Shown: positions 34,840 to 44,292 of the stretch, piece after piece | How the letters are laid out: each line of letters opens with the position of its first letter | Position numbering within the stretch: the stretch's first letter is position 1 | NCBI GenBank assembly: GCA_947503525.1 | Contig: CANNEA010000001.1 | Location: forward strand, 310,001-374,000 | Length of the DNA: 64,000 nt | Direction: 5' to 3' | Source of the DNA: an uncultured Carboxylicivirga sp. | GTDB taxonomy: Bacteria > Bacteroidota > Bacteroidia > Bacteroidales > Marinilabiliaceae | Made by a program: the position numbers and the translations under genes | Notes under the pieces: generated by a model | The model's database searches: none | Seen by the model: the letters and a program-made list of their open reading frames with translations, nothing else | Told to the model about the DNA's origin: nothing

Positions 34840-37032
34840 GTGATGTTTAGATCTATTTTTTTACTCGTATTGATTACGTGGAGTGTTCGTGTCGGTTTTG
34901 CTCAGTGTCGCGAATTTCAATGGTTTAACACGGCTTTGCCTTTTGAGGAACGAATTGAGATATTAGTAGCAGAGATGACTCTGGAAGAAAAGGTGGGCCA
35001 GCTTTTAAATTCTACCCCAGCTATTCCTCGTTTGGGGCTTCCAGAATATGATTGGTGGAACGAAGCATTGCATGGTGTGGCGCGAAATGGAAAGGCCACC
35101 ATATTTCCACAAGGCATTGCCATAGGTGCGAGCTTTGATCCGGATCTGGCTAAGCGCGTTGCCTCAGCAATTTCCACTGAAGCCAGAGCAAAGTATAAAA
35201 TAGCACAATCGCAAGGCAACAGAGGTAAATATGCCGGACTTACCTTCTGGACTCCAAATGTTAATGTTTTTCGTGATCCTCGCTGGGGACGCGGACAGGA
35301 AACCTATGGTGAAGATCCTTATTTAATGTCGAGAATCGGCGTTGCTTTTGTGAATGGGCTGCAAGGTGATGATGAGAAATATTTGAAAAGTGCAGCGTGT
35401 GCCAAACATTTTGCAGTGCATTCAGGTCCTGAAAGCCTGCGCCATCATTTTAATGCTAATCCCTCGAAACAAGATTTGTATGAAACGTATTTTCCAGCCT
35501 TTGAAGCCTTGGTTGTAGAAGCTCGGGTTGAGGGAGTGATGGGCGCATATAATGCCGTTTATGATGAGCCCAGTTGTGCAAGTACATTCTTACTTCAGGA
35601 AACATTAAGGGAGAACTGGGATTTTAAGGGGTATTTGGTTTCTGATTGTGGAGCCTTAGGTGATATTCAAAACGGACATCATAAAACAAATTCAATTGAG
35701 GAAGCTGCTGCATTGGCCCTGAAATCCGGCATTAATCTAAATTGTGGATGGGCTTATAATAACCTTATAAATACACAGGAAAAAGGTTTAATCACAGAAG
35801 AGTTAATCGATCAACGCCTTAAGGAGTTATTACTGACTCGGTTTAAGTTAGGTATGTTTGATTCCGCTGAGGGTAATCCTTACGTCTCCTATGGTGTAGA
35901 TAAGATACATTGTGCTGAGCATATTGAATTAGCTAAGGAAGCAGCATTGAAATCCATAGTGCTTCTAAAGAATGAAAATAATGTTCTTCCACTGAGCAAA
36001 GATATTAAAGTGCCTTATGTAACTGGCCCATTTGCCAATTCAAATGATGTGTTGATGGGTAGCTATTATGGTGTTACTACTAATTTGGTTACCGTGTTGG
36101 AAGGAATTGCTGAAAAAATTTCGATAGGAAGTTCTTTAAATTATCGTAGTGGTGTTTTACCATTTCAAGCTAATTTGAATTCTAAGAATTGGGCACCTCA
36201 TGTGGCTGCTGAATCTGATGTGACAATTTGCGTAGTGGGTATATCAGCTGACATGGAAGGTGAAGAGGTGGATGCTATCGCTGCAGCTCACAATGGTGAT
36301 AGAAAAGACTTGCGTTTGCCCCAAAGTCAGATTGATTATATAAAGGAGATTGCCAGAGTGAAGAAGGGGCCCTTAGTCTTGGTTTTGGCTAGTGGAAGTC
36401 CGGTTTCGCTTGAAGGTATTTATGATGAAGCGGATGCTATTTTGCAAATGTGGTACCCGGGAGAGCAAGGTGGTAATGCTTTAGCTGAAATTGTATTTGG
36501 TGATGTTTCGCCTTCAGGGCATTTACCAATAACCTTTCCTAGAAGTGTAGATCAGTTGCCTGCATATGACGATTATTCCATGACAGGAAGAACCTATAAG
36601 TACATGGAAGAAGAGCCACTTTTTCCATTTGGATTTGGATTGAACTATGGTACTGTAAGTTTTACTGATTTGAAAGTCAGCAAAAAAGGAAAGGGTGAGA
36701 CATTGTCGTTTCGTGTAGAGGTCGTTATTAAAAATGAAGGAAGTGTAGATATTGAAGAGTTAGCTCAGTTGTATATCTCACCAACAAAAAATGAAGATAA
36801 TTTGCCACTTTATATGCTAAAAAGATTCAAAAGAGTAGATTTGGCTGCTGGAGAAAAGAAAACCATTAGCTTTAATTTATGCTGTGATGATTTAAAGATG
36901 GTGGATCAAAAAGGCTTAAAGCGTTTAATTCAGGGCGAGTATTTGGTTCATGTATCCAACGCCTTGCCAAGTCAGCGTAGTATTGATTTAGGGGCTGCTA
37001 TGCCGGTTAGTGAAACTATAAATTTGAAATAA
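34840..37032 (+). CDS. GH3 exo-beta-glycosidase
   Basis: A 730-residue exported enzyme (signal peptide ending GFAQ). The GH3 N-terminal barrel has MTLEEKVGQLLN, YDWWNEALHGVARNG, RDPRWGRGQETYGEDPYL, KHFAVHSGPE, and GYLVSDCGALGDI with the nucleophile Asp269. The C-terminal sandwich has GEEVD…GDRKDLRLP, and an FN3-like domain ends the protein. This type is usually annotated beta-xylosidase or beta-glucosidase. No PA14 insert is present, unlike the GH3 at 39811. It is followed nine bases later by DUF418, so the two form an operon. No regulon operator is visible upstream; the divergent TPR regulator may serve instead. Confidence 0.93.
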   Translation: MMFRSIFLLVLITWSVRVGFAQCREFQWFNTALPFEERIEILVAEMTLEEKVGQLLNSTPAIPRLGLPEYDWWNEALHGVARNGKATIFPQGIAIGASFDPDLAKRVASAISTEARAKYKIAQSQGNRGKYAGLTFWTPNVNVFRDPRWGRGQETYGEDPYLMSRIGVAFVNGLQGDDEKYLKSAACAKHFAVHSGPESLRHHFNANPSKQDLYETYFPAFEALVVEARVEGVMGAYNAVYDEPSCASTFLLQETLRENWDFKGYLVSDCGALGDIQNGHHKTNSIEEAAALALKSGINLNCGWAYNNLINTQEKGLITEELIDQRLKELLLTRFKLGMFDSAEGNPYVSYGVDKIHCAEHIELAKEAALKSIVLLKNENNVLPLSKDIKVPYVTGPFANSNDVLMGSYYGVTTNLVTVLEGIAEKISIGSSLNYRSGVLPFQANLNSKNWAPHVAAESDVTICVVGISADMEGEEVDAIAAAHNGDRKDLRLPQSQIDYIKEIARVKKGPLVLVLASGSPVSLEGIYDEADAILQMWYPGEQGGNALAEIVFGDVSPSGHLPITFPRSVDQLPAYDDYSMTGRTYKYMEEEPLFPFGFGLNYGTVSFTDLKVSKKGKGETLSFRVEVVIKNEGSVDIEELAQLYISPTKNEDNLPLYMLKRFKRVDLAAGEKKTISFNLCCDDLKMVDQKGLKRLIQGEYLVHVSNALPSQRSIDLGAAMPVSETINLK

Positions 37033-37041
37033 AAGTGCCAT

Positions 37042-38223
37042 ATGAGTGAAGTCAAAGAAACTGCCTTAATTAAAAAACGTTTCGATTTAGTAGATGCCTT
37101 AAGAGGTTTTGCCATTTTAGGAATTCTTTTACTTCATTGCATCGAGCACTTTAACTATTATGTTTTTCCAGAGGAAGCATTGCAGATGGAATGGATGATT
37201 GCTTTAAATAAGAGTATTTGGGATAAGATGTTTTTTGTATTTGGAGGCAAGGCTTATGGGATTTTTGCATTGCTTTTTGGTTTCACATTCTATCTTCAGT
37301 ATTCAAAACAACAGACTCTTGGAAAGGATTTTGGTCCCCGTTTTTTATGGCGAATGGTTCTTCTTTTAGGATTTGGATGGATCAATGCGATCCTGTTTCC
37401 GGGTGAGATACTGTTATTGTATGCCGTACTGAGTCCAATCTTGTTTTTTGCACGTAGGTGGAGCGATACTGCTGTATTACTATTATCCATTTTCTTTTTA
37501 ATTCAACCCTGGGAAATATACCAGTACTTTCGAATCCTAATGAATCCGGAATATGAATTGTTTATGATACCCGTAGGGCCTTTCTGGCAGCAAACCATGG
37601 AGTATGTTAAGGAAGCCTCCTTTATAAGTATGATCTCAAATTCTTACAAAGGTGTATTAATGACATTTATCTGGTCATTCGGAGTGGGAAGGATTAGTCA
37701 AACTCTTGGTTTGTTTGCTCTGGGTTTATATTTAGGTCGTAAACAGTTATTTGATTTATCAAAGAGGTCAATGACAGCATGGGCTTATATAATGGCAGCT
37801 TCTGTAATGATATTTGTTATCACGTATTGGTTAAACGAAAGCTGGGTGGTTAATTTAGAGTCAGGTTCTTTAAAATCAATTGGCGTGGCCTTAAAAGCTT
37901 GGCAGAACCTAAGTCAGCTGTTTTTTACCCTTAGTCTATTTAGTTTATTGTTTTATACCCAAATTTTTAAGCGAATTACAAAGCCGCTATTGGCTTATGG
38001 TCGAATGAGCCTCTCTAACTATGTCATGCAGTCATTTGTGGGCGGAATATTATTTTATCCTTTTGCTTTTCATCTTGCGATAAAGTTAAATGTCACATAC
38101 AGTCTTTTATTAGGCTTTGTTCTTGCTTTCGCATTTATATGGTTTTGTAATTGGTGGATTGCAAGATATAAGCAAGGGCCACTTGAAAAGGTATGGCATA
38201 GACTCACCTGGTTAAAGAGTTAA
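37042..38223 (+). CDS. DUF418 (YeiB-like) membrane protein
   Basis: A 393-residue inner-membrane protein with about eight to ten hydrophobic helices. It opens with RFDLVDALRGFAILGILLLH, the signature of the acyltransferase-3-like DUF418/YeiB family, and ends with the C-terminal DUF418 part (PLLAYGRMSLSNYVMQSFVG, then AFIWFCNWWIARYKQGPLE). The biochemical role of the family is not settled. It is nine bases after GH3 and probably co-transcribed. Its stop lies four bases from that of the convergent histidine kinase. Confidence 0.88.
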   Translation: MSEVKETALIKKRFDLVDALRGFAILGILLLHCIEHFNYYVFPEEALQMEWMIALNKSIWDKMFFVFGGKAYGIFALLFGFTFYLQYSKQQTLGKDFGPRFLWRMVLLLGFGWINAILFPGEILLLYAVLSPILFFARRWSDTAVLLLSIFFLIQPWEIYQYFRILMNPEYELFMIPVGPFWQQTMEYVKEASFISMISNSYKGVLMTFIWSFGVGRISQTLGLFALGLYLGRKQLFDLSKRSMTAWAYIMAASVMIFVITYWLNESWVVNLESGSLKSIGVALKAWQNLSQLFFTLSLFSLLFYTQIFKRITKPLLAYGRMSLSNYVMQSFVGGILFYPFAFHLAIKLNVTYSLLLGFVLAFAFIWFCNWWIARYKQGPLEKVWHRLTWLKS

Positions 38224-38227
38224 TGTG

Positions 38228-39604
38228 TTAAGAAAGGGGCAGGATAAAGGAAAATGTACTGCCCTTATTAATACTACTATCAACAATCAGTTTTGATTGG
38301 TGAGCCTTAAGAAAGTCATTACAAATTTGTAAACCAATTCCTGATCCTTTTTCGCCATCAGTACCTTGCAGGCTGCTGTCGAAGATTAGCTTATTGAGCT
38401 TCTCCTGATGTTCTTCACTTAAGCCTATGCCGTTATCGATTACGCTAATTCGTATACCTTTGGTATTGCGAATAGCTTCCAGTGTGATTTTTCCATTAGC
38501 CGGGGTAAACTTTATGGCATTAAAAACAAGATTACGTATTACAGCACTAATCATCTCTTTGTCACATTTGACCTTGGCATCATCAATAAAGTCGAGCTTT
38601 ATTTCGAGCTTTATATTCTTTTGTTGTGCAAGATTATAGAGTAATTCGGAGCCATTGAGAATCACTTCTTTAATGTTTTGATATTGTGGAGAGTAAGTTT
38701 GGTCATACAGTTGCTTTTTACTCCAACATAACATGTTTTCGATTAGCTCATAGGTGTTTCTGGTTTGGGTGTACATTTTCCTAAAGTCATTTGAGTTGAT
38801 TTCGACCTTGTCTTTAGCTTCCAGTAATTTAACCTCGAAGAAACCAAGTAAGCCATTAAAAGGGCTTTTTAAATCGTGCGAAATTAAACTGAAGTAACGA
38901 TTTTTGCTTTGATCAATTTGAGCTAACCTTCGGTTTTGTTGCTCAATTTTACCCTTTTCTGATTCAATATTTTTAAGGGATAAATAAAGCCTTATAGTTC
39001 TATCGTCAATAATAAAAGCAGTTAAGGAGAAGAGGGAGGTTGAACAAGTCAGGTAAACGCAGATCTTAAGAAAATAGGCCTTATCAACTATGTGTAGTTG
39101 ATGGACAAATATTGCAACAAGAATAAATGCCAGAGAACTCAAGATTATGGATAGTGAAATACTACGTTTCTCAGCCATTGAAATGCCCAGGGTGGCATGA
39201 GAAATTAATAGTCCTGAATAATAAGTGCCAAAATCATTTTCACTTGGTGCCAGATAGGCAAACATTAGAGGAATGCTAAGGTTCATCATAAATAGCGCCA
39301 GTGTATTAATGCTCCGATAATGCAATTGTAAACTTTTCACAAAAGACAATACGAATGCAACTACCAGCAGAGGAAAACCAACACTCATGCGTATTGTAAA
39401 GATGGATGACCATGAGTCACCAACTCCATATGAATCCATCCACCCAAAGAGGGGATAGCTCAGGATGTATAAAAAGATATAGGTACGCAGATAAATCTTA
39501 TGACTATTGAAATGCCAATTAAGATACTCTTGTTTCTCTGCTTTATTTTTAAACTGATGTTGAAATGCCATAGCAATAAGGCTTCTTATACTGATGTGAG
39601 CCAT
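38228..39604 (-). CDS. Membrane sensor histidine kinase
   Basis: A 458-residue protein. The frame extends to a TTG at 39679, but the first ATG is at 39604, with another at 39571; I chose 39604. Residues 45-210 hold six or so membrane helices, followed by a coiled coil and a HisKA domain with phospho-acceptor His243 in SLISHDLKSPF. A HATPase domain follows with N-box (IRNLVFNAIKFTP), VIDNGIGLS and GSGIGLQICNDFL. No receiver or DNA-binding domain is attached and no response regulator gene is adjacent, so its partner lies elsewhere. It is convergent with DUF418 and divergent from the PA14-type GH3. Confidence 0.88.
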   Translation of the reverse strand: MAHISIRSLIAMAFQHQFKNKAEKQEYLNWHFNSHKIYLRTYIFLYILSYPLFGWMDSYGVGDSWSSIFTIRMSVGFPLLVVAFVLSFVKSLQLHYRSINTLALFMMNLSIPLMFAYLAPSENDFGTYYSGLLISHATLGISMAEKRSISLSIILSSLAFILVAIFVHQLHIVDKAYFLKICVYLTCSTSLFSLTAFIIDDRTIRLYLSLKNIESEKGKIEQQNRRLAQIDQSKNRYFSLISHDLKSPFNGLLGFFEVKLLEAKDKVEINSNDFRKMYTQTRNTYELIENMLCWSKKQLYDQTYSPQYQNIKEVILNGSELLYNLAQQKNIKLEIKLDFIDDAKVKCDKEMISAVIRNLVFNAIKFTPANGKITLEAIRNTKGIRISVIDNGIGLSEEHQEKLNKLIFDSSLQGTDGEKGSGIGLQICNDFLKAHQSKLIVDSSINKGSTFSFILPLS

Positions 39605-39721
39605 AAAGGTTTGATGAAAGCAGGTATTTAACAAACTTTTTGATGCTGAATCATGGAGCAGCCGGGGTGCTATCCTCAAAACAAAAACTACATCAACATT
39701 TGTGGTGAGGGCAATGCTTTT

Positions 39722-39779
39722 ACCCCCTTTATTAATGGGAATTGATGGTCAGGGGCACTATCAATTTGACGTATTTTTA
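39722..39779 (+). promoter_or_regulatory. Putative regulon operator and -7 box for the PA14 GH3
   Basis: TTACCCCCT has its C-run at 39723-39727. TATTTTTA at 39772-39779 starts 45 bases after the run, the same sequence and spacing as at the DUF5060 gene. Confidence 0.55.
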
Positions 39780-39810
39780 TCACAAAGAAATATTGTAAAA
39801 TTTTAAATTT

Positions 39811-42432
39811 ATGCATACTAAGTTTTTGCTGTTGTTATGCTTTTTAATGGCATCATCAATAAAAGGACAGGAAATTGATTATTCGTATCGTGACATCAGT
39901 TTAAGTTTTGAAGAAAGGATCGATATATTATTGGCTCAGATGACAATTGAGGAAAAATTAAGTCAGATGACGCATAACAATAAAGCCATTCCTCGTCTGG
40001 ATATTCCAGCCTACGGTTGGTGGAATGAAGCATTACATGGTGTGGCGTATTCAGGCAGAGCTACTGTTTTTCCACAGCCAATAGGTTTGGCCGCCAGCTG
40101 GAACGTTGATTTGCTTAATAAAATAGGAACAGCTGTCTCAGATGAAGCAAGAGCCAAGCACCATGACTTTGTGCGAAAGGACAAAAGAAACAACTTTCAG
40201 GGATTAACATTCTGGGCGCCAAATATTAATATCTTTCGCGACCCGCGTTGGGGGCGAGGTATTGAAACCTATGGGGAAGACCCATATTTAACTGGTAGAA
40301 TGGGTGTGGCTTATATTAAAGGGCTGCAGGGAGATGATGAAAAATACCTGAAGTTGGTGGCAACGCCTAAACATTATGCTGTACATAGTGGTCCGGAACC
40401 TGACCGTCATCGCTTTAACGCAACTTGTAATGATAAGGACCTGTATGAAACTTATTTGCCTCATTTTAAGGAAGCCATACAAGAGGGTGGGGCATTCTCT
40501 ATAATGAGTGCTTACAACCGTTTTAATGGAGAATCGTGTAGTGGCCATCCGCGCTTACTAACGGAGATTTTACGTGAGGAGTGGGGATTCAAAGGAGTTG
40601 TGGTGAGTGATTGTGCTGCTATTCGTGATATTTATGAGTTTCATAAAATTTCTGAGTCCAAAGAGGAAGCTGCTGCCATTGGCGTTAAATCAGGATGTGA
40701 TTTAAATTGCGGTGATTATTATCAATACCTTAAAGGAGCTCTAGAGCAAGGTTTGGTAAATGAAGAGGATATTGACGTTGCTTTGAGTCGTAATTTTTTA
40801 GCGCGCTTTAAGTTAGGAATGTTCGACCCGGAGGAGGAAGTTCCATATGCTTCAATTGGAATGGATGTAGTTAATTCTAAACAAAACCAGGCTCTATCAT
40901 TACAGGCCGCAAAGGAATCCATTGTTTTGCTGAAAAATGATAATAATACCTTACCATTAAAGTCTGATTTGAGTAAGATTGCTGTGATTGGACCTAATGC
41001 TAATGATTTGGAGGTGTTGTTGGGGAACTATAATGGCTTGCCTTTTTCTGCTTCTACACCTTATGAAGGGATAAAGGTCAGAGCAGGTGAAAACTGTGAG
41101 GTGGTGTATGCTCAGGGAGCAGATTGGGCCCCCGGTGTTTATGTCATGGAAGATTTACCTCAGGGATTCTTCTTTTGCGAACAGGATGGAAAAGAAATAG
41201 AAGGATTAAAAGGAGAATATTTTAATGACCGTTACCATAAAGGAACGCCCATTGTAACAAAGGTTGACAAAGTGCTAAATTTTGACTGGAAAGATGGTTC
41301 GCCTGCGAAAGGTGTTTGGAACGATTGGTTTAGTATTCGATGGACTGGTAAGTTGCGCGTACAAAACTCTGGAGAATACCGAATCGGTGGTGAAGGACAT
41401 CATGAATATAAAATCTACATCAATGACTCATTGCATTTAGAGCATCGTGAGTTTTATCATCAGAACACAAAAAAAGTGGCTCCAATACAATTAGAAGCCG
41501 GAAAGGATTATGACATTGTTGTGGAGTTTAGTACCACCGCCGGAGATGCCAACTTCAGAATGATGTGGGTACCTCAAAATCGACGATTAAAAGAGAAGGC
41601 AGTTGAATTGGCACAATCTTCTGATGCAGTTGTAATGTGTATGGGACTTTCACCGCGTTTAGAAGGTGAAGAACTAGGTATTTATATCGATGGTTTTGCA
41701 GGAGGGGACAGAACAAAACTAGCCTTGCCTGAAAATCAGTTGGAATTAATTAAGGAGGTTGCAGCTACAGGTAAGCCGATAGTACTTGTACTTTTGAATG
41801 GAAGTGCATTAGCTATTAACTGGGAAGATGAAAATATTCCGGCCATTATTGATGCCTGGTATCCAGGTCAGGCTGCAGGTGAAGCAATATCAGCGGTCCT
41901 GTTTGGCGATTATAATCCGTCAGGAAAGTTACCGGTCACTTTCTATAAGAGTGAAGATGACTTACCACCATTTGAGGATTATAGTATGGCTAACAGAACC
42001 TATCGTTATTTTAATGGTGAGCCACTTTATCCCTTTGGTTATGGATTAAGTTATTCGTCTTTTGCTTACTCTAATATCAAGCTGCCCAAAAAAGTCAAAT
42101 CAGGAGAGACTGTTAATGTTAGTGTTGAAGTCACTAATACGAGTGATTGTAAAGGCGAGGAGATCGTACAAGTGTATGTGACCAATAAAAATTTGGGCGT
42201 TGGAGTTCCACTGCCAAAATTAGCACTTAAGGGTTTTGAAAAGCTGAAGCTTGAGCCAGGAGAAACCAAGTTTGTTGAATTTCAGCTCAAGGCTGAGCAT
42301 TTTGCCTATGTGAATGCAGAAGGCAAATCGGTAATGGCACCCGGTGAATTTACCATTTCCGTTGGTGGTATTCAGCCAGGATTTGAATGTGAAACAACAA
42401 CTTCAATTTCGGAGCAGCTAAGAATAAAATAA
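39811..42432 (+). CDS. GH3 exo-beta-glycosidase with PA14 insert
   Basis: An 873-residue exported enzyme (signal peptide ending SIKGQ). The GH3 barrel has MTIEEKLSQM, YGWWNEALHGVAYSG, RDPRWGRGIETYGEDPYL, and GVVVSDCAAIRDI with nucleophile Asp267. The second domain (LSPRLEGEE… GGDRTKLALP) is interrupted by a PA14 domain at about 465-590 (GLKGEYFND…), which in this family restricts the active site toward short oligosaccharides. An FN3-like domain closes the protein. The enzyme probably removes terminal beta-sugars in the periplasm. It has a regulon operator, unlike the other GH3, so this is the copy more likely to serve galactan breakdown. Confidence 0.93.
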   Translation: MHTKFLLLLCFLMASSIKGQEIDYSYRDISLSFEERIDILLAQMTIEEKLSQMTHNNKAIPRLDIPAYGWWNEALHGVAYSGRATVFPQPIGLAASWNVDLLNKIGTAVSDEARAKHHDFVRKDKRNNFQGLTFWAPNINIFRDPRWGRGIETYGEDPYLTGRMGVAYIKGLQGDDEKYLKLVATPKHYAVHSGPEPDRHRFNATCNDKDLYETYLPHFKEAIQEGGAFSIMSAYNRFNGESCSGHPRLLTEILREEWGFKGVVVSDCAAIRDIYEFHKISESKEEAAAIGVKSGCDLNCGDYYQYLKGALEQGLVNEEDIDVALSRNFLARFKLGMFDPEEEVPYASIGMDVVNSKQNQALSLQAAKESIVLLKNDNNTLPLKSDLSKIAVIGPNANDLEVLLGNYNGLPFSASTPYEGIKVRAGENCEVVYAQGADWAPGVYVMEDLPQGFFFCEQDGKEIEGLKGEYFNDRYHKGTPIVTKVDKVLNFDWKDGSPAKGVWNDWFSIRWTGKLRVQNSGEYRIGGEGHHEYKIYINDSLHLEHREFYHQNTKKVAPIQLEAGKDYDIVVEFSTTAGDANFRMMWVPQNRRLKEKAVELAQSSDAVVMCMGLSPRLEGEELGIYIDGFAGGDRTKLALPENQLELIKEVAATGKPIVLVLLNGSALAINWEDENIPAIIDAWYPGQAAGEAISAVLFGDYNPSGKLPVTFYKSEDDLPPFEDYSMANRTYRYFNGEPLYPFGYGLSYSSFAYSNIKLPKKVKSGETVNVSVEVTNTSDCKGEEIVQVYVTNKNLGVGVPLPKLALKGFEKLKLEPGETKFVEFQLKAEHFAYVNAEGKSVMAPGEFTISVGGIQPGFECETTTSISEQLRIK

Positions 42433-42453
42433 AGAAAAGATTATTAATAGTTT

Positions 42454-42488
42454 AAAAGCTCTTCGTTAGTTTGAAGGGCTTTTTTTTT
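42454..42488. terminator. Intrinsic terminator between GH3 and ung
   Basis: The stem AAAAGCTCTTC / GAAGGGCTTTT is followed by a long T-run on the plus strand. A shorter T4 on the minus strand may also serve ung, whose stop codon adjoins it. Confidence 0.88.
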
Positions 42489-43149
42489 ACCAATCAATTT
42501 CGTCCAATCCTTTGGATATTAAATAGGCGTTAGCTTTGCTGAAATGCTTATTGCCAAGAAAACCTCTGTGAGCGGATAATGGTGAGGGATGAGGTGAAGT
42601 TAAGATTAAATGTTTATCAGAATTGATGAGAGCTGATTTTTTTATGGCGTATGCTCCCCAAAGTAAAAAGACAATGTTTTCAGTGCTTTCGGCCAATCGC
42701 TGAATGACATTATCCGTAAATGTTTCCCATCCTTGCTTTTGGTGAGATCCTGCATTATGTGCCTGAACGGTTAAAGTTGCATTAAGCAGTAATACCCCCT
42801 GTTTAGCCCATCGTTCAAGATTACCGCTCTTAGGAATTTCAATGTCTAAATCCGATTTTATCTCTTTGTAGATATTAACCAATGAAGGAGGTACTTTTAT
42901 GCCGTCGTTTACCGAAAAGCAAAGACCATGCGCTTGGTCTGGTCCATGATATGGGTCTTGTCCAAGAATTACCACACGGGTTTGTTGAACAGGACAGAGA
43001 TCGAAGGCGTTAAATATTTTCTTAGCCGGTGGATAAATCGTATGACTTTCATATTCACTTCTTACAAAAGAAGTCAGCTTAGTAAAATAGTCTTTTTCAA
43101 ATTCGTCTATTAATAAGGCTTTCCAGCTAGCTTCAATCTTAACGTCCAT
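42487..43149 (-). CDS. ung: Uracil-DNA glycosylase, family 1
   Basis: A 220-residue cytoplasmic repair enzyme that removes uracil from DNA. The family-1 motifs are complete: the water-activating loop VVILGQDPYHGP with Asp65, the uracil-binding GLCFSV, LLLNATLTV, and the minor-groove loop HPSPLSAHRGF with His187. Length is normal. It is a housekeeping gene unrelated to the neighbouring glycan genes. Confidence 0.97.
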   Translation of the reverse strand: MDVKIEASWKALLIDEFEKDYFTKLTSFVRSEYESHTIYPPAKKIFNAFDLCPVQQTRVVILGQDPYHGPDQAHGLCFSVNDGIKVPPSLVNIYKEIKSDLDIEIPKSGNLERWAKQGVLLLNATLTVQAHNAGSHQKQGWETFTDNVIQRLAESTENIVFLLWGAYAIKKSALINSDKHLILTSPHPSPLSAHRGFLGNKHFSKANAYLISKGLDEIDW

Positions 43150-43273
43150 TATCCTTTAATTTTGGCATGAAAATAATAAATATATCCAAGTTGATATAAT
43201 GTTTTTACTCCATTAGTATAAGTAAGAGTTGTTAGTGAATGGAAACTCATTATTGCTTCTATTGGGGCTGTTT

Positions 43274-44140
43274 TTAATTAAGACCACCCATACGTCTATA
43301 TTCGGCTGGAGCCCGTCCTGACATCTTTTTAAAAACCCGGGTGTAATAATGTAGACTTGTAAAGCCGGTTTGTTCACTAATTCGTTTTTGCGATAAGCTG
43401 GTGGTAATTAATAGCTCCTGGGCTTTTTCTATCCGTTTTTGGTTAATGTATTCTATAGGCTTTAAGCCTGTTGTTTTTTTAAACTGCTTTGAAAAGTGAT
43501 CCTTTGAATAGCAGGCCAGATCAGCTAATTCTTCTATTTTTATTTCCCGGCTAAGGTTTTTGTTGATGAATTTAAATACGTCTGTAATCCATAGTTTATC
43601 CTTTGTATCAATGTCAGATGCATTCATCGGAGAAAGGAAACGGGAAAATAACTGTTTTATAATACCAATACTTTCGAGTTGCTTATCATTGCTTCCCTGA
43701 TAATTTTCAACACCCTTCCAATATAAGGCCTTATTGATACTAGGATCGGCGTATTTAAGAGCAAGTCCGGGATTGATATCATTCAAACGTTTAAATAGTA
43801 ACAGGTCTAATTCCGAAGCTTCAACCTGAGTTTTAAATTGAAGCCGGTCAAATAGTTTGAGCCCATCGGGAAGAGTATGTGTAAAATGAATATAGTATTG
43901 CCCCATCTCATCCAGACATTTATATGTGCAAAGCGTATAAGCCGGAATTAAATATAAATAGTCTTTTTTTAGTTTTATGAGCTCTTTCTGTGGCATAATA
44001 TAACCTTCTCCCGATGTGATTAAATAAATTCTTGAGAATGGACTTAGTACATTGGAATACGACCATTCAGGACCAAGTAAGCTATAATCTGTATTTAGCA
44101 AACGAACCTTTATTTCATCAATGAGATTAGGAGATAGCAT
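43274..44140 (-). CDS. AraC-family transcriptional regulator
   Basis: A 288-residue protein: N-terminal cupin-like sensing domain (ISRIYLITSGEGYIM-like strands, about 20-100) and a C-terminal AraC double HTH (about 185-285) with EIKIEELADLACYSKDHFSK, GLKPIEYINQKRIEKAQELL and SQKRISEQTGFTSLHYYTRV, then FKKMSGRAPAEYR. The ligand is unknown. It is divergent from the URO-D-like gene across a 152-base gap and is the natural candidate to control it. Confidence 0.9.
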   Translation of the reverse strand: MLSPNLIDEIKVRLLNTDYSLLGPEWSYSNVLSPFSRIYLITSGEGYIMPQKELIKLKKDYLYLIPAYTLCTYKCLDEMGQYYIHFTHTLPDGLKLFDRLQFKTQVEASELDLLLFKRLNDINPGLALKYADPSINKALYWKGVENYQGSNDKQLESIGIIKQLFSRFLSPMNASDIDTKDKLWITDVFKFINKNLSREIKIEELADLACYSKDHFSKQFKKTTGLKPIEYINQKRIEKAQELLITTSLSQKRISEQTGFTSLHYYTRVFKKMSGRAPAEYRRMGGLN

Positions 44141-44292
44141 ATAGTTGCGAACAATTGTATGTCGTAAATGTACAAATTAAGATCGGTAATTTAATTATTG
44201 AATCTAATCGTGTTAATAACTTTGTAACTATTATTTACAGTTGATTTTTGTAGGTGCTAAGAAAGTTCCATTAAGAATATTATATCCAAGTT

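Noticed and set aside
43181-44292. The 12-base TATATCCAAGTT found both after the AraC gene and directly before the URO-D start
   Set aside because: A single AT-rich coincidence without symmetry or further copies; not enough to call an AraC site.
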